A DNA stretch of 64,000 bases from Pacificispira sp033344895 (lineage in GTDB: Bacteria; Pseudomonadota; Alphaproteobacteria; UBA8366; Aestuariispiraceae). A model generated the notes under the pieces. That model had not been told where the DNA came from. It did not search any database and was given only the letters and a program-made list of their open reading frames with translations. Shown here piece by piece: positions 25,393-33,459 of the stretch. Both the position numbers and the translations under genes were made by a program. The DNA is taken from positions 1,240,001 to 1,304,000 of the forward strand of contig OZ245920.1 of the NCBI GenBank assembly GCA_965229685.1, written 5' to 3'. The stretch's first letter is position 1. Each line of letters opens with the position of its first letter.

Positions 25393-26286
25393 ATGGCGCA
25401 AGACGGCGAGGCACCCGCAAAAAAGGCCCGGCCCAGGCCGCCGGACGGCATCTACCAGGAACGGGACGATGCAGGCCGGCCAAAGGCGGAATATACCATC
25501 GCGGACGGCCTGTTGGACGGCGTCGCGCAATTTTACACCGATGGTGAACTCTCCCAGTGGGCCAATTTCCGCGCCGGCAAGCTGCACGGCGAAAACCGCT
25601 TCTACGACGAGGGGGAAATCACCCAGCTGTCGCACCACAAGAATGGCAAGCTGCACGGTGAATATGTGGAATACAGCCAGGGCCGCCCGACAGCCCGCCA
25701 TCACTTCAACAACGGTGTCCTGCACGGCCCGTCGGAGTTTTTCAGCGATGGCCGGATGACCCAGCGATCGATCTATGTGAACGGGTTTCTGGACGGCGAG
25801 ACGGTCTTCTTCGACGATGACGGCGAGGTCCAGCAGACGGTCGTTTTTTCCCGGGGGCGCAAGGAGGGGTTGTGCGTCTTCTACGACAAGGGCAAACGCC
25901 TGATGGAAGTGGAGTTTCGCGGCGACCAGGAGAACGGATGGCTCACCACCTTCTCACCAATCGGAAAGCCGATGGCGCGCATTCCCTACAAGGATGGCCG
26001 AAAGCATGGAGAAGCACGGTACTTCGACATGGAAGGACATCTGGTCAAGCGGGAGGTCTTCGCCAACGGCAAGCTGAACGGCCCGGCGATCGAGACCCTT
26101 CCGAACGGTACCGTGCTGAAGGAATCCATGTATCGGGATGACAAGCTTCACGGCTGGGTCATTGAGTACAACCATAAATCGAAGGAGGCTTTCCGCCAGG
26201 AGTTTCGTGACGGAGAGCCCATTGGACCGAAGTTGGAGAAAACCCGTTTCGGCAGGCGGGAACTCGATGACGATGCCGACGAGTGA
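25393..26286 (+). CDS. MORN-repeat (MORN_2 / YwqK-like) protein downstream of vgrG
   Basis: 297 residues consisting almost wholly of about ten MORN_2 repeats of 21-24 residues, each with a G-K-L-H-G-E-x3-F/Y-x2-G-type core (for example GKLHGENRFYDEGE, GVLHGPSEFFSDGR, GRKHGEARYFDMEG). There is no signal peptide. YwqK-family MORN_2 proteins are known as antitoxins in some toxin systems. Directly following vgrG by 4 bp, this could be an immunity protein, an effector adaptor or a spike-associated protein. No toxin gene is adjacent. Confidence 0.8.
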   Translation: MAQDGEAPAKKARPRPPDGIYQERDDAGRPKAEYTIADGLLDGVAQFYTDGELSQWANFRAGKLHGENRFYDEGEITQLSHHKNGKLHGEYVEYSQGRPTARHHFNNGVLHGPSEFFSDGRMTQRSIYVNGFLDGETVFFDDDGEVQQTVVFSRGRKEGLCVFYDKGKRLMEVEFRGDQENGWLTTFSPIGKPMARIPYKDGRKHGEARYFDMEGHLVKREVFANGKLNGPAIETLPNGTVLKESMYRDDKLHGWVIEYNHKSKEAFRQEFRDGEPIGPKLEKTRFGRRELDDDADE

Positions 26287-26295
26287 GTTGAATAT

Positions 26296-26310
26296 TTAAA
26301 CCTTCCTTAA
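26296..26310. promoter_or_regulatory. Candidate CtrA box upstream of the ethylene-receptor-like kinase
   Basis: TTAA ACCTTCC TTAA matches the CtrA TTAA-N7-TTAA full-site pattern, 58 bp before the kinase ATG. The region is only moderately AT-rich, so chance is less likely than for the site at 6028. Confidence 0.35.
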
Positions 26311-26328
26311 GGTGTCAGGGTGCTATCC

Positions 26329-26351
26329 TGTCGCGAATTGAGCGCGCGACA
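26329..26351. promoter_or_regulatory. Inverted repeat just upstream of the kinase start
   Basis: TGTCGCG-N9-CGCGACA is a perfect 7-bp inverted repeat ending 17 bp before the ATG. It could be an operator or a 5'-leader hairpin occluding the ribosome site; no further evidence. Confidence 0.35.
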
Positions 26352-26368
26352 ATCTATACGGTGCACCC

Positions 26369-28063
26369 ATGTGGGATTTCTTCTCTCTTGATCGGTACAT
26401 GCCGCATTCAATCTGTTTTGCGGAAGATCCCGATCTCATCGTGACCCATGTCGGGTCGGATGCGGTTATTGCCTTGTCCTACTTTTCGATTCCGTTGGCG
26501 ATCCTGTATTTCGCCCGGGAACGAAAGGACCTGGAATTCAGATGGATTGCCCATCTGTTCATCCTGTTCATCCTCTGGTGCGGCATCACCCATGTCGCCG
26601 ACCTGGTGACGATCTGGTACCCGATCTATGGGGTTCAGGCGACGGCCAAGATCCTGACGGCCCTGGCCTCTGTCTCCACGGCAATCGTCGTCTGGGCCAT
26701 CATGCCGCAATTGATTGCCTTGCCGTCACCGGCCGATCTGAAGGTCGCCAACCGGGCGTTGCAGGATGAGGTCGAGACCCGGCGCGAAGCAGAGGTCAAT
26801 CTGCGCCGTGCCCGGGACGAGTTGGAACATCGGGTCGCGGAACGCACGGAGGAACTGCAGGACGTCAATCGGCGCCTGCTGGAACAATCCCGGTTTCTTG
26901 AATCGATTATCGGCAATGCCGGTTCGGCCATCTGGGTGAAGGGGATCGACAACCGGTATCAGCTGGTGAACGACGAATGGACGAAGCTGACCGGTGTGGC
27001 CCGATCCCGGGCGGTGGGCTACACGGATCACGACTTTCTTCCGCAGGAAATGGCCGACGCCTTTGTCCGGAACGACCGCAAGGTAATTGCGACGCGTCGC
27101 CCGTTACGGGAGGAGGAGCCGCTGACAACCTCCAAGGAGGTCGGCGCAATTGTCGCGACCAAATTCCCGATCCTGTCCGAAAATGGTGATGTGGTTGCTG
27201 TCGGCGGCATCGCGACGGATGTCACGGCATTGAAACTGGCACAGACCGAACTGATGGAGGTGAACAAGCAACTGGTCGAGGAAGTTGCGATGCGCGAGCG
27301 GGCCCAGATTGAACAGGCTGAGTATGCGCGGCAGCTCGAGATCAGCAATACCGAACTGGACAGCTTCGCCCATACGGCATCACACGACTTGAAGGAACCG
27401 CTGCGGGGCATCTCGCACTATGCGACTTTCGCATTGGAGGACCATGCGGAGACTCTTCCCGACGACGTGCGGAAGCGGTTGACGGATATTCGCACCATGG
27501 CGTCCCGGCTGCAGGGGATGATCGATTCCCTGTATCGGCTGGCCAAGAGCGGGCGGCATTGGAACCCGGTCAATCGAACCGACATCGGCGACTGTGCCCG
27601 TGCCGCGGTCGATACTCTGACCAGCTACGTATCCTCTCAGAACGCCCGGGTTACGGTCGCTGAAGACATGCCTCTCATGCGGGTCGACCCGGATCAGGTT
27701 CAGCAGCTGTATCGCAACCTGATTTCAAACGGCATCAAGTACAATCGCGCCGACGCCAAGCTGATTGAGATCGGATGGTTCCGCACTGTCGGAGACCTGC
27801 CGGAGGGGCAGTCCCTTTCTGCATTGCCCAGGTCTCAGGGCCCGGTCTTCTTTGTTCGTGACAACGGGATCGGCATTCCGGAGCAGTCGAGCAGCGAGAT
27901 ATTCACGGTCTTCCGAAAGCTTTCCAACGAGGAAGACAATGGCGAGTCCCATGGCATCGGTCTGAGCATCGCCAAGCGCATTGTCGAGCGGCATGGCGGA
28001 ACAATCTGGACACGATCGGCTGGCGAAGGCGGCTCGGTGTTCTATTTCACTTTGATGGCATGA
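26369..28063 (+). CDS. Ethylene-receptor-like (ETR1-type) membrane sensor histidine kinase
   Basis: 564 residues. Three membrane helices (about residues 28-48, 60-83, 90-117) align without gaps to the plant ETR1 N-terminal domain. D31, Y38, P42, I68, C71 and H75 correspond to ETR1 D25, Y32, P36, I62, C65 and H69, where Cys65 and His69 coordinate the copper that binds ethylene. The shared string is SDxxIALxYFSIPL, then CGxTH. A coiled linker (118-170) leads to a PAS domain (about 175-290), then HisKA with H339 in SHDLKEPLRG, and an HATPase with DNGIGIPEQ and GIGLSIAKRIVERHGG boxes. Unlike plant ETR1 it lacks a GAF domain. Ethylene-binding homologues are documented in cyanobacteria and Azospirillum; the ligand here is inference. 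Confidence 0.9.
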   Translation: MWDFFSLDRYMPHSICFAEDPDLIVTHVGSDAVIALSYFSIPLAILYFARERKDLEFRWIAHLFILFILWCGITHVADLVTIWYPIYGVQATAKILTALASVSTAIVVWAIMPQLIALPSPADLKVANRALQDEVETRREAEVNLRRARDELEHRVAERTEELQDVNRRLLEQSRFLESIIGNAGSAIWVKGIDNRYQLVNDEWTKLTGVARSRAVGYTDHDFLPQEMADAFVRNDRKVIATRRPLREEEPLTTSKEVGAIVATKFPILSENGDVVAVGGIATDVTALKLAQTELMEVNKQLVEEVAMRERAQIEQAEYARQLEISNTELDSFAHTASHDLKEPLRGISHYATFALEDHAETLPDDVRKRLTDIRTMASRLQGMIDSLYRLAKSGRHWNPVNRTDIGDCARAAVDTLTSYVSSQNARVTVAEDMPLMRVDPDQVQQLYRNLISNGIKYNRADAKLIEIGWFRTVGDLPEGQSLSALPRSQGPVFFVRDNGIGIPEQSSSEIFTVFRKLSNEEDNGESHGIGLSIAKRIVERHGGTIWTRSAGEGGSVFYFTLMA

Positions 28064-28112
28064 TGTGGAAGTGGCGCCGCGGGGCGACGCCACCGATGAA
28101 ACAGGAGGAGGA

Positions 28113-28544
28113 ATGAAAGCCGGGTGCAGCCTGCTGCTGGTCGACGACAACGTGATCGACGTGGAATCCGTCTCACGGGCTCTTGCGCGTATTGAGGGCG
28201 AGCACCGGCTGCATGCTGCCGACTCGGAGCGGGAGGCTCTGGCGTTCCTTGAGCACAGCGTCGACAGGAGCGGAGAGGATAGCCTTCCGGACCTCATCCT
28301 GCTTGATCTGAGCCTGCCCGGGACCAGTGGGCTGGAAGTCCTCATGACCCTAAAATCCAGTGAAAACTTTAGTCACATCCCGGTCGTTATCTTTTCAAGT
28401 TCCCGGTCGGCCAGTGATATAAAATCAGCCTATCGGGCAGGAGCGAACGGGTTTGTAACAAAGCCCCCGGATTTCGAGTCCCTGATCCAGGCCATGGACG
28501 GGATTCTGCACTACTGGGGCAAGGTGGCGGAGTTGCCGCCATGA
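28113..28544 (+). CDS. Single-domain response regulator
   Basis: A 143-residue stand-alone receiver. The acidic pair is D11-D12, the phospho-acceptor D65 is in LILLDLSLPG, Ser/Thr is at VIFSSS, and the conserved Lys is in FVTKPPD. The type resembles Rcp1/RcpA-like regulators that pair with phytochrome-class kinases. A strong AGGAGGA ribosome site defines the start at 28113. It lies between two kinase genes and its stop overlaps the next start by 4 bp, so it is probably the direct phospho-target or a shuttle between them. Confidence 0.9.
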   Translation: MKAGCSLLLVDDNVIDVESVSRALARIEGEHRLHAADSEREALAFLEHSVDRSGEDSLPDLILLDLSLPGTSGLEVLMTLKSSENFSHIPVVIFSSSRSASDIKSAYRAGANGFVTKPPDFESLIQAMDGILHYWGKVAELPP

Positions 28545-29671
28545 CAGAGGACGCTGTGCCGATGCTGGACATTTTGATCGTCGATGATTCTCCGGCCGAT
28601 CGGGAGATGCTGAAGCGATGCCTCGAAAATGCGCCGCTGCGCTGTGGCAAGATCGCCAGAATACGCGAGGCCGGGTCCGGGTCCGAGGCGTTGGACGCCT
28701 GCCAGGAAGGACAGCCGGACTGCCTCATCATCGATTACCGTCTGCCGGATGTGACGGGGCTCGATTTCTTGCGTGAAATGAGCCCGTATCTACCCAACCA
28801 GCACCCGCCGGTCATCGTGGTGACCGGCAACGGGTCGGAGGCGGTGGCGGCCGATACGGTGAGGCTTGGAGCGACCGATTATCTGACGAAGGATCGCCTG
28901 ACGCGAAACAGCATTCGCCGGTCCGTCGATACCGCTGTGGAGCGATTCAGGATTCAGCGGCAGCTCCGTCGCTATCATTCCGCCCTGGAACGCAGCAATG
29001 CGGACCTGACGAATTTCGCCGCGCGACTGGCGCATGACCTCCGCAACCCGATCAATTTCGTCAAAGGGTACAGCGAGCTCCTCAAGATTCAGCCGGATCT
29101 TCCGATCGAGAAACGGGACGAGTATCTGACGAATATTACAGACGGCCTCGACCGAATGGACCGCATGCTCCATGCGCTCTATCAGTTTTCGACGGTGAAG
29201 CAGGACAAGGCGCTGGCGGGGCGCGTGCCGCTGGAAGGCGTGTTCTTCGATGTTCGGAAACTGATGGCCGACCGCATCGCGGCGGAGGGCGCAACCCTGT
29301 CGCTTCCGGATGCCGCCCCGGCGGTTGTCGGCGATCATGGGCTTTTGCTCTTGCTGATGCAGAATTTGATCAGCAACTCTTTGAAATACCGGGGGGATGC
29401 CTCTCCTCGCATCGTCGTGACCGCGGAAGAACAGGAAAGCCGGATCATTGTCTCTGTTTCGGATAATGGGCGCGGTGTTCCTGAAGAGCATCGCGAACGG
29501 ATTTTCGATATGTTCCACCGGGTTGATCCGGACGTTGGGGTCGACGGCAGTGGGATTGGTCTGGCCACCTGCCGCCGGATCGTGGAGCGTCATGACGGAA
29601 CGATATGGTGTGCGCCGAACGATGGAGCCGGCACAACGATCAGCTTTACGCTGAGCCCGGCGAAGCTCTGA
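28541..29671 (+). CDS. Receiver-histidine kinase hybrid (REC-HisKA-HATPase)
   Basis: A 376-residue soluble protein. The receiver (residues 9-130) has phospho-acceptor D65 in CLIIDYRLPD. HisKA has H165 in LAHDLRNPINF. The HATPase has LISNSLKYRG, DNGRGVPEEH and GIGLATCRRIVERHDG boxes. With the receiver N-terminal to the kinase, it fits a second-tier kinase that is controlled by an upstream phosphate donor. It overlaps the preceding receiver gene (ATGA) and so is translationally coupled. Confidence 0.9.
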   Translation: MTEDAVPMLDILIVDDSPADREMLKRCLENAPLRCGKIARIREAGSGSEALDACQEGQPDCLIIDYRLPDVTGLDFLREMSPYLPNQHPPVIVVTGNGSEAVAADTVRLGATDYLTKDRLTRNSIRRSVDTAVERFRIQRQLRRYHSALERSNADLTNFAARLAHDLRNPINFVKGYSELLKIQPDLPIEKRDEYLTNITDGLDRMDRMLHALYQFSTVKQDKALAGRVPLEGVFFDVRKLMADRIAAEGATLSLPDAAPAVVGDHGLLLLLMQNLISNSLKYRGDASPRIVVTAEEQESRIIVSVSDNGRGVPEEHRERIFDMFHRVDPDVGVDGSGIGLATCRRIVERHDGTIWCAPNDGAGTTISFTLSPAKL

Positions 29672-29720
29672 GAAGTCTCCCCCCTTCCTATTCGAAACGA
29701 ACCGGCCTAGACTCCCCATA

Positions 29721-29736
29721 CACGCGGATCCGCGTG
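29721..29736. promoter_or_regulatory. Perfect 16-bp palindrome before the PAAR gene
   Basis: CACGCGGATCCGCGTG is fully palindromic and ends 16 bp before the PAAR ATG. It could be a repressor site or a short GC-rich leader hairpin (6-bp stem, GATC loop). There is no T-run, so a terminator is unlikely. Confidence 0.35.
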
Positions 29737-29752
29737 GAAACGGAGATTTCTG

Positions 29753-30043
29753 ATGCCTATGCCAGCGGCGACTGTAACCGCCATGCATGTCTGTCCAATG
29801 GTGACCGGGATCGTGCCGCATGTCGGTGGCCCTGTTTCATCGCCCTCCATGCCGACGGTGTTGATCGGCGGCATGCCGGCCATTGGTCCCGGCTCGATTG
29901 CCGTCTGCGTCGGGCCGCCGGATACGGTCGTCATGGGCTCGCCCACCGCGCTGGCGGGCGGTATTCCGATGTCACGTGTCGGGGATACCTGCGCTCATGG
30001 CGGAGCCATCGTCGTGCCGATGCCGACCGTGCTGCTGCCCTGA
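29753..30043 (+). CDS. PAAR-domain spike-tip protein
   Basis: 96 residues, a bare PAAR domain without N- or C-terminal extension. Typical features are the ACVG-like loops (here GSIAVCVGPPDTVVMGS), the GGMPAI repeat, and metal-site candidates H12 and C14 (AMHVCP) with C80 and H82 (DTCAHGG). It sharpens the VgrG trimer. It is separated from vgrG by the MORN gene and three signalling genes. Bare PAAR proteins are often structural, or carry effectors non-covalently. Confidence 0.92.
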   Translation: MPMPAATVTAMHVCPMVTGIVPHVGGPVSSPSMPTVLIGGMPAIGPGSIAVCVGPPDTVVMGSPTALAGGIPMSRVGDTCAHGGAIVVPMPTVLLP

Positions 30044-30363
30044 CCGCTTTAAGGGCGGATCCATAGTTCCGGGAGCCGAAAACAAATAAAATTAGATGTA
30101 GCGACGCTGGACTCCCCTGCCGACGTCTGACTCTATTTTGTTCTTTTTGATCAAATTCGACGACGCCGATATCCTGTATCGAACCTTAATGTGCATGCTA
30201 TATGTTGATCTGTAATTACTTGTTTTTTCTTGCGTTTCCATTCTTGATCGCCGGATTCCGTGGATGTTACAATACGCGTGCTTAACCCGGTATCTGGCGT
30301 GGCGTTCAGAATGACCCACAAGATATTGAGAGGAAGGCGTTTTTTGACTCGAGGGTAGGCCGA
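30044..30363. other. AT-rich gene-free stretch between PAAR and the SPOR gene
   Basis: 320 bp of lower GC, with poly-T tracts near 30140-30150 and 30220-30230, in contrast to the GC-rich surroundings. I see no coding potential on either strand and no RNA gene. It probably contains the promoter of the second T6SS block (SPOR-tssJKLMA). An 18-bp imperfect hairpin (CCGC..GCGG) just after the PAAR stop is too weak to call a terminator. Confidence 0.4.
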
Positions 30364-31473
30364 ATGAGCGGCAGAAGCGGCGGCAGACATATCGGGCGTA
30401 CCGGCCCCAGGATCGGATTGCCGATCGAACCGACGCGATCGGACGGTCGCGCGGAGATGCGCGCCGGTGTGCTTGGTGGCTGGTCGCGCGACCCTGCCGT
30501 CGGTCGCGATCCGCGCCGCGGGGGCGACGGTGCCTGGATGCCGGGTTCCCCGGACGAACCAACGGCGGCGCGACGGGCGGACCGGCTCAGCATCACCCAG
30601 CTTTTCGAACATATGGAACCGCGTGCTCGCAGTTATCGCGGCGACGCCTATGAGGACGCGCCGAAAATTGCGCATTCCGCAACGGCGCGCCGTTCGGCCG
30701 CGTCGTTCGCAACAGCCGGCGCCTTGATTGGCGGGGCGGCAATGTCGGTTCTGATCGTTTTCGTGGCCGGCTTCCTGTCCGCGGTTCTGATCTTCGGAGA
30801 GCCGGACGAGGGCGGTGACCTTGCCATCCGTACCGCACCTGCGACACCTAGCCTGGCAGCCCAATCATCGCCTCAGGTCCAGCCGGTTGCCCCGTCGCGC
30901 AGCACAGTCGTGCCCAGTGCCACGGCCGCTCGTGAAGTCCTGCCGGCGCCGGCGCCGGAGATTGCGGCGGCAGAGGCGGCGCGGCAGTCCGCGCTTAATT
31001 CAGGTCAACTCGCAACTGCGGTCGCCGGAGGGCCGGTTGAACCGGCCGCGACGACCGGGGCGAACGGGACCTCCGTTATCGCGCCGCCAGCCTCCGGGGG
31101 TCTGGGACGGCCCGATACGTCCGGCGTTGTTGTCACCGACAGCATTATCTTCCCGCCTTCCAAGCCGGCTGAACCGCCGCGCCAGACGGCGTCCATTTCG
31201 CCTGCCAGCGGTGTCTTCTCCGCTCCGTCTGGAAACTACTCCCTGCAGTTCGGTGCCTTCCGCGATCGCGCTAATGCAGAAGCGCTCGTTCGGGAGATTA
31301 CCCCCGTCGCTCAAGGCGGAATCGCAGAGGAAACCGGCGTGTCCGGCAATGTCTTGTACTACGTCCGGGCCGGATCCTTCCGGACGCGGGCAGAGGCTCT
31401 TGAAGCCGTGCGCGAACTTCGTGAGCGGACGGGTATCGTGACCTTCGTTCACGCCAATCGCGGTTCGGGCTGA
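30364..31473 (+). CDS. Single-pass membrane protein with C-terminal SPOR domain in the T6SS operon
   Basis: 369 residues. A basic cytoplasmic N-terminus (1-115) includes a SITQLFEHMEPRARSYRG stretch. One transmembrane helix lies at about 117-143. A long Pro/Ala/Ser-rich periplasmic linker follows (150-290), then a SPOR domain at about 292-366 (YSLQFGAFRDRANAEALVREI, VLYYVRAGSFRTRAEALEAV). SPOR domains bind glycan strands stripped of peptides. Its stop overlaps the tssJ start (TGATG), so it is coupled to the trans-envelope complex genes and may anchor that complex to the cell wall. Confidence 0.85.
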   Translation: MSGRSGGRHIGRTGPRIGLPIEPTRSDGRAEMRAGVLGGWSRDPAVGRDPRRGGDGAWMPGSPDEPTAARRADRLSITQLFEHMEPRARSYRGDAYEDAPKIAHSATARRSAASFATAGALIGGAAMSVLIVFVAGFLSAVLIFGEPDEGGDLAIRTAPATPSLAAQSSPQVQPVAPSRSTVVPSATAAREVLPAPAPEIAAAEAARQSALNSGQLATAVAGGPVEPAATTGANGTSVIAPPASGGLGRPDTSGVVVTDSIIFPPSKPAEPPRQTASISPASGVFSAPSGNYSLQFGAFRDRANAEALVREITPVAQGGIAEETGVSGNVLYYVRAGSFRTRAEALEAVRELRERTGIVTFVHANRGSG

Positions 31474-31994
31474 TGCCTGGGATGTGGGGGGCTGACCGCG
31501 GGCGGCGTGCCGTCATGCTTGCAATTGGTACATTTCTTGTGGCGGGCGGGCTTTCGGGCTGCGGCCTGGTCGGTGCAGTCTCTTCACCCGTGTTCCAGGT
31601 CGAGGCCGTTCAGGTGCATGCGACCCCGAATGCCAACAACAACTCCGCCACGCGGCTCGACATGGTCTTCGTCTATGAAGAGGCTGCGGTGGACATGCTC
31701 CAATCCTTGTCCGCAGCGGAATGGTTCGACCGCAAGCGTCAGTTCATGCTGGATTTTCCGGAGGGTATCGGTATCCGGTCCTGGGAGGTCGTGCCGGCGA
31801 CGTCTTTGGACCAGGAGGAAATTTCGGATTCCCTGCTGGAAAACAAATCGGGGGACAAGGCGGTCGCGGCCTTCGTCTTTGCCGACTATCTGTCTCCTGG
31901 GGCGCATCGGGCGCGGTTGGAAACGCGCCGGGGAATCCGTATCGAACTGGGGCGGGACGACTTCACGCTGACGCCGTTTAACCCCGATTCCTGA
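31473..31994 (+). CDS. tssJ: T6SS outer-membrane lipoprotein TssJ
   Basis: 173 residues with a lipoprotein signal ending in LSGC; the acylated cysteine is C30. The mature domain has the transthyretin-like TssJ pattern: FQVEAVQVHATPNANNNSATRLDMVFVYEE, then WFDRKRQFMLDFP near the loop that contacts TssM. It nucleates the membrane complex at the outer membrane. It is translationally coupled to the SPOR gene. Confidence 0.9.
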   Translation: MPGMWGADRGRRAVMLAIGTFLVAGGLSGCGLVGAVSSPVFQVEAVQVHATPNANNNSATRLDMVFVYEEAAVDMLQSLSAAEWFDRKRQFMLDFPEGIGIRSWEVVPATSLDQEEISDSLLENKSGDKAVAAFVFADYLSPGAHRARLETRRGIRIELGRDDFTLTPFNPDS

Positions 31995-32097
31995 GTCGCC
32001 CGCACAGGCTGCGTTTCTTGACCAAGGGCGCGGAATCAGGGACTTCTAACCGGTCCCGTGTCGGTGGTCGGACCGGGGGAGCATGAAAGGAAGGGGA

Positions 32098-33450
32098 ATG
32101 CCGCGATCCGCACGGGAATTGCCGGATGCCATTCAGTGGCATGAGGGCATGTTGCTGGCGCCGCAGCATTTTCAGCAGCAGGCGATCCGCGGCGAAGAGC
32201 TTGTTGCCTATCATGCGCTGACGGGGAATCCGTTTCAGTGGGGTGTCCGCCATATCAAGATTGATCCGGTTCAGCTTGTCAGCGGTGTGCTGCGAGTCCT
32301 GGAACTGGAGGCGATTCTGCCCGACGGCCTGATTGTCAGCCATCAGCAGGGGGACGGTAATCCGCTGGAACTGAATGTCGCGGATCATCAGGAGGAACTG
32401 GCTTCCGGGCCTATGCCTGTCTACCTCGCGGTGCCGGTCCGCCGGTTGGGGGGGCGCGCCACGCGCGGCGACCTGCCCCGCTATTCCGAAACCGAGGGGT
32501 TACCGGTCGCGGACGAACAGACCGGCGAAAGCGAAATGACCATTCCGCGCATCCGGCCGCGCCTGTCGCTGCAGATGACGGAATCCTTGGCACAGAAATA
32601 TGTCGGCTTTCCGATTGCGCGGGTGGCCCTGCGCGAGGAAGCCTTCACGCTGACCGAGTTCGTGCCGCCGCAACTGGCGGTGACACGTGTCTCTGCCATT
32701 GGGGAGATGTGCCAGACGCTGTCGACGCGGTTAAGGGAGAAGGCCGTGTATCTCGCCGAACGGGCTCGGACGCCGCTGGGGCAGTCGGACCGTCCGATGA
32801 TGCAGGAATCCCAGACGGCAATTCATGGCCTCGTCGCGGGGCTGCCGGTCTTCGAGGCCATGCTGAAGACGGATTCCAGCCATCCGTATCCGCTTTACCT
32901 TGCCCTGTGCAGCATCGTCGGTCACATGACCGCGGTCGGCGGAGCATTGGTGCCGCCCGCGCTGCCGGCTTACGATCACGCCAATCCGCGCGCCAGTTTC
33001 GTTGCAGCCCATGATTTCGTGATCCAGATGCTGGACCGGATCTCGGAGGCCTATACCGCACTGCCGTTTGCCGAGGCCGATGGAATATTCAGTCTCAAGA
33101 TCGAGCCGGAGTGGTGCGATGATGACCTGACCGTCGGTGTACGGGCTCGGGCGGACATGACGGAATCCGATGTCATCGCGTGGATGGACACCGCCCTGAT
33201 CGGGTCCGAATCGGTGATTACGCCGATGCGGGCAAAACGTGTCCTGGGCGCGCCGCGTCACCGCATTGATCGTGATAAGGCGCTGGACGTTGTGCCGACC
33301 CGTGGTGTCGTCCTGTTCAAGATCGAGGTGAATTTCGACGACATCGTGCCCGGCGAACGTCTGTCCATTCTGTCTGGCGACCGCGGTCGGCGGGAGCCCC
33401 CGCAGGAAATAGTCCTCTACGTCCGCAATTCGTCGGGCGACGACCGGTAG
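32098..33450 (+). CDS. tssK: T6SS baseplate-membrane connector TssK
   Basis: 450 residues from ATG 32098, which has AAGGAAGGGG immediately upstream; ATG 32083 is an alternative. Family landmarks are IQWHEGMLLAPQHFQQQ at the N-terminus, VYLAVPVRRLGG, IPRIRPRLSLQMTE, and the C-terminal GVVLFKIEVNFDDIVPGERLSIL. TssK trimers link the TssEFG wedge to TssL and TssM. Confidence 0.95.
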   Translation: MPRSARELPDAIQWHEGMLLAPQHFQQQAIRGEELVAYHALTGNPFQWGVRHIKIDPVQLVSGVLRVLELEAILPDGLIVSHQQGDGNPLELNVADHQEELASGPMPVYLAVPVRRLGGRATRGDLPRYSETEGLPVADEQTGESEMTIPRIRPRLSLQMTESLAQKYVGFPIARVALREEAFTLTEFVPPQLAVTRVSAIGEMCQTLSTRLREKAVYLAERARTPLGQSDRPMMQESQTAIHGLVAGLPVFEAMLKTDSSHPYPLYLALCSIVGHMTAVGGALVPPALPAYDHANPRASFVAAHDFVIQMLDRISEAYTALPFAEADGIFSLKIEPEWCDDDLTVGVRARADMTESDVIAWMDTALIGSESVITPMRAKRVLGAPRHRIDRDKALDVVPTRGVVLFKIEVNFDDIVPGERLSILSGDRGRREPPQEIVLYVRNSSGDDR

Positions 33451-33459
33451 GGCCCGGCC

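Noticed and set aside
30044..30363. AT-rich gap as a horizontally acquired remnant
   Set aside because: No direct repeats, integrase or transposase trace; low GC alone fits a promoter region.
30092..30562. A 156-codon minus-strand open frame across the AT-rich gap and the SPOR gene
   Set aside because: It is antisense to the SPOR gene over its first half; composition is Arg/Ser-rich as in shadow frames; no ribosome site.
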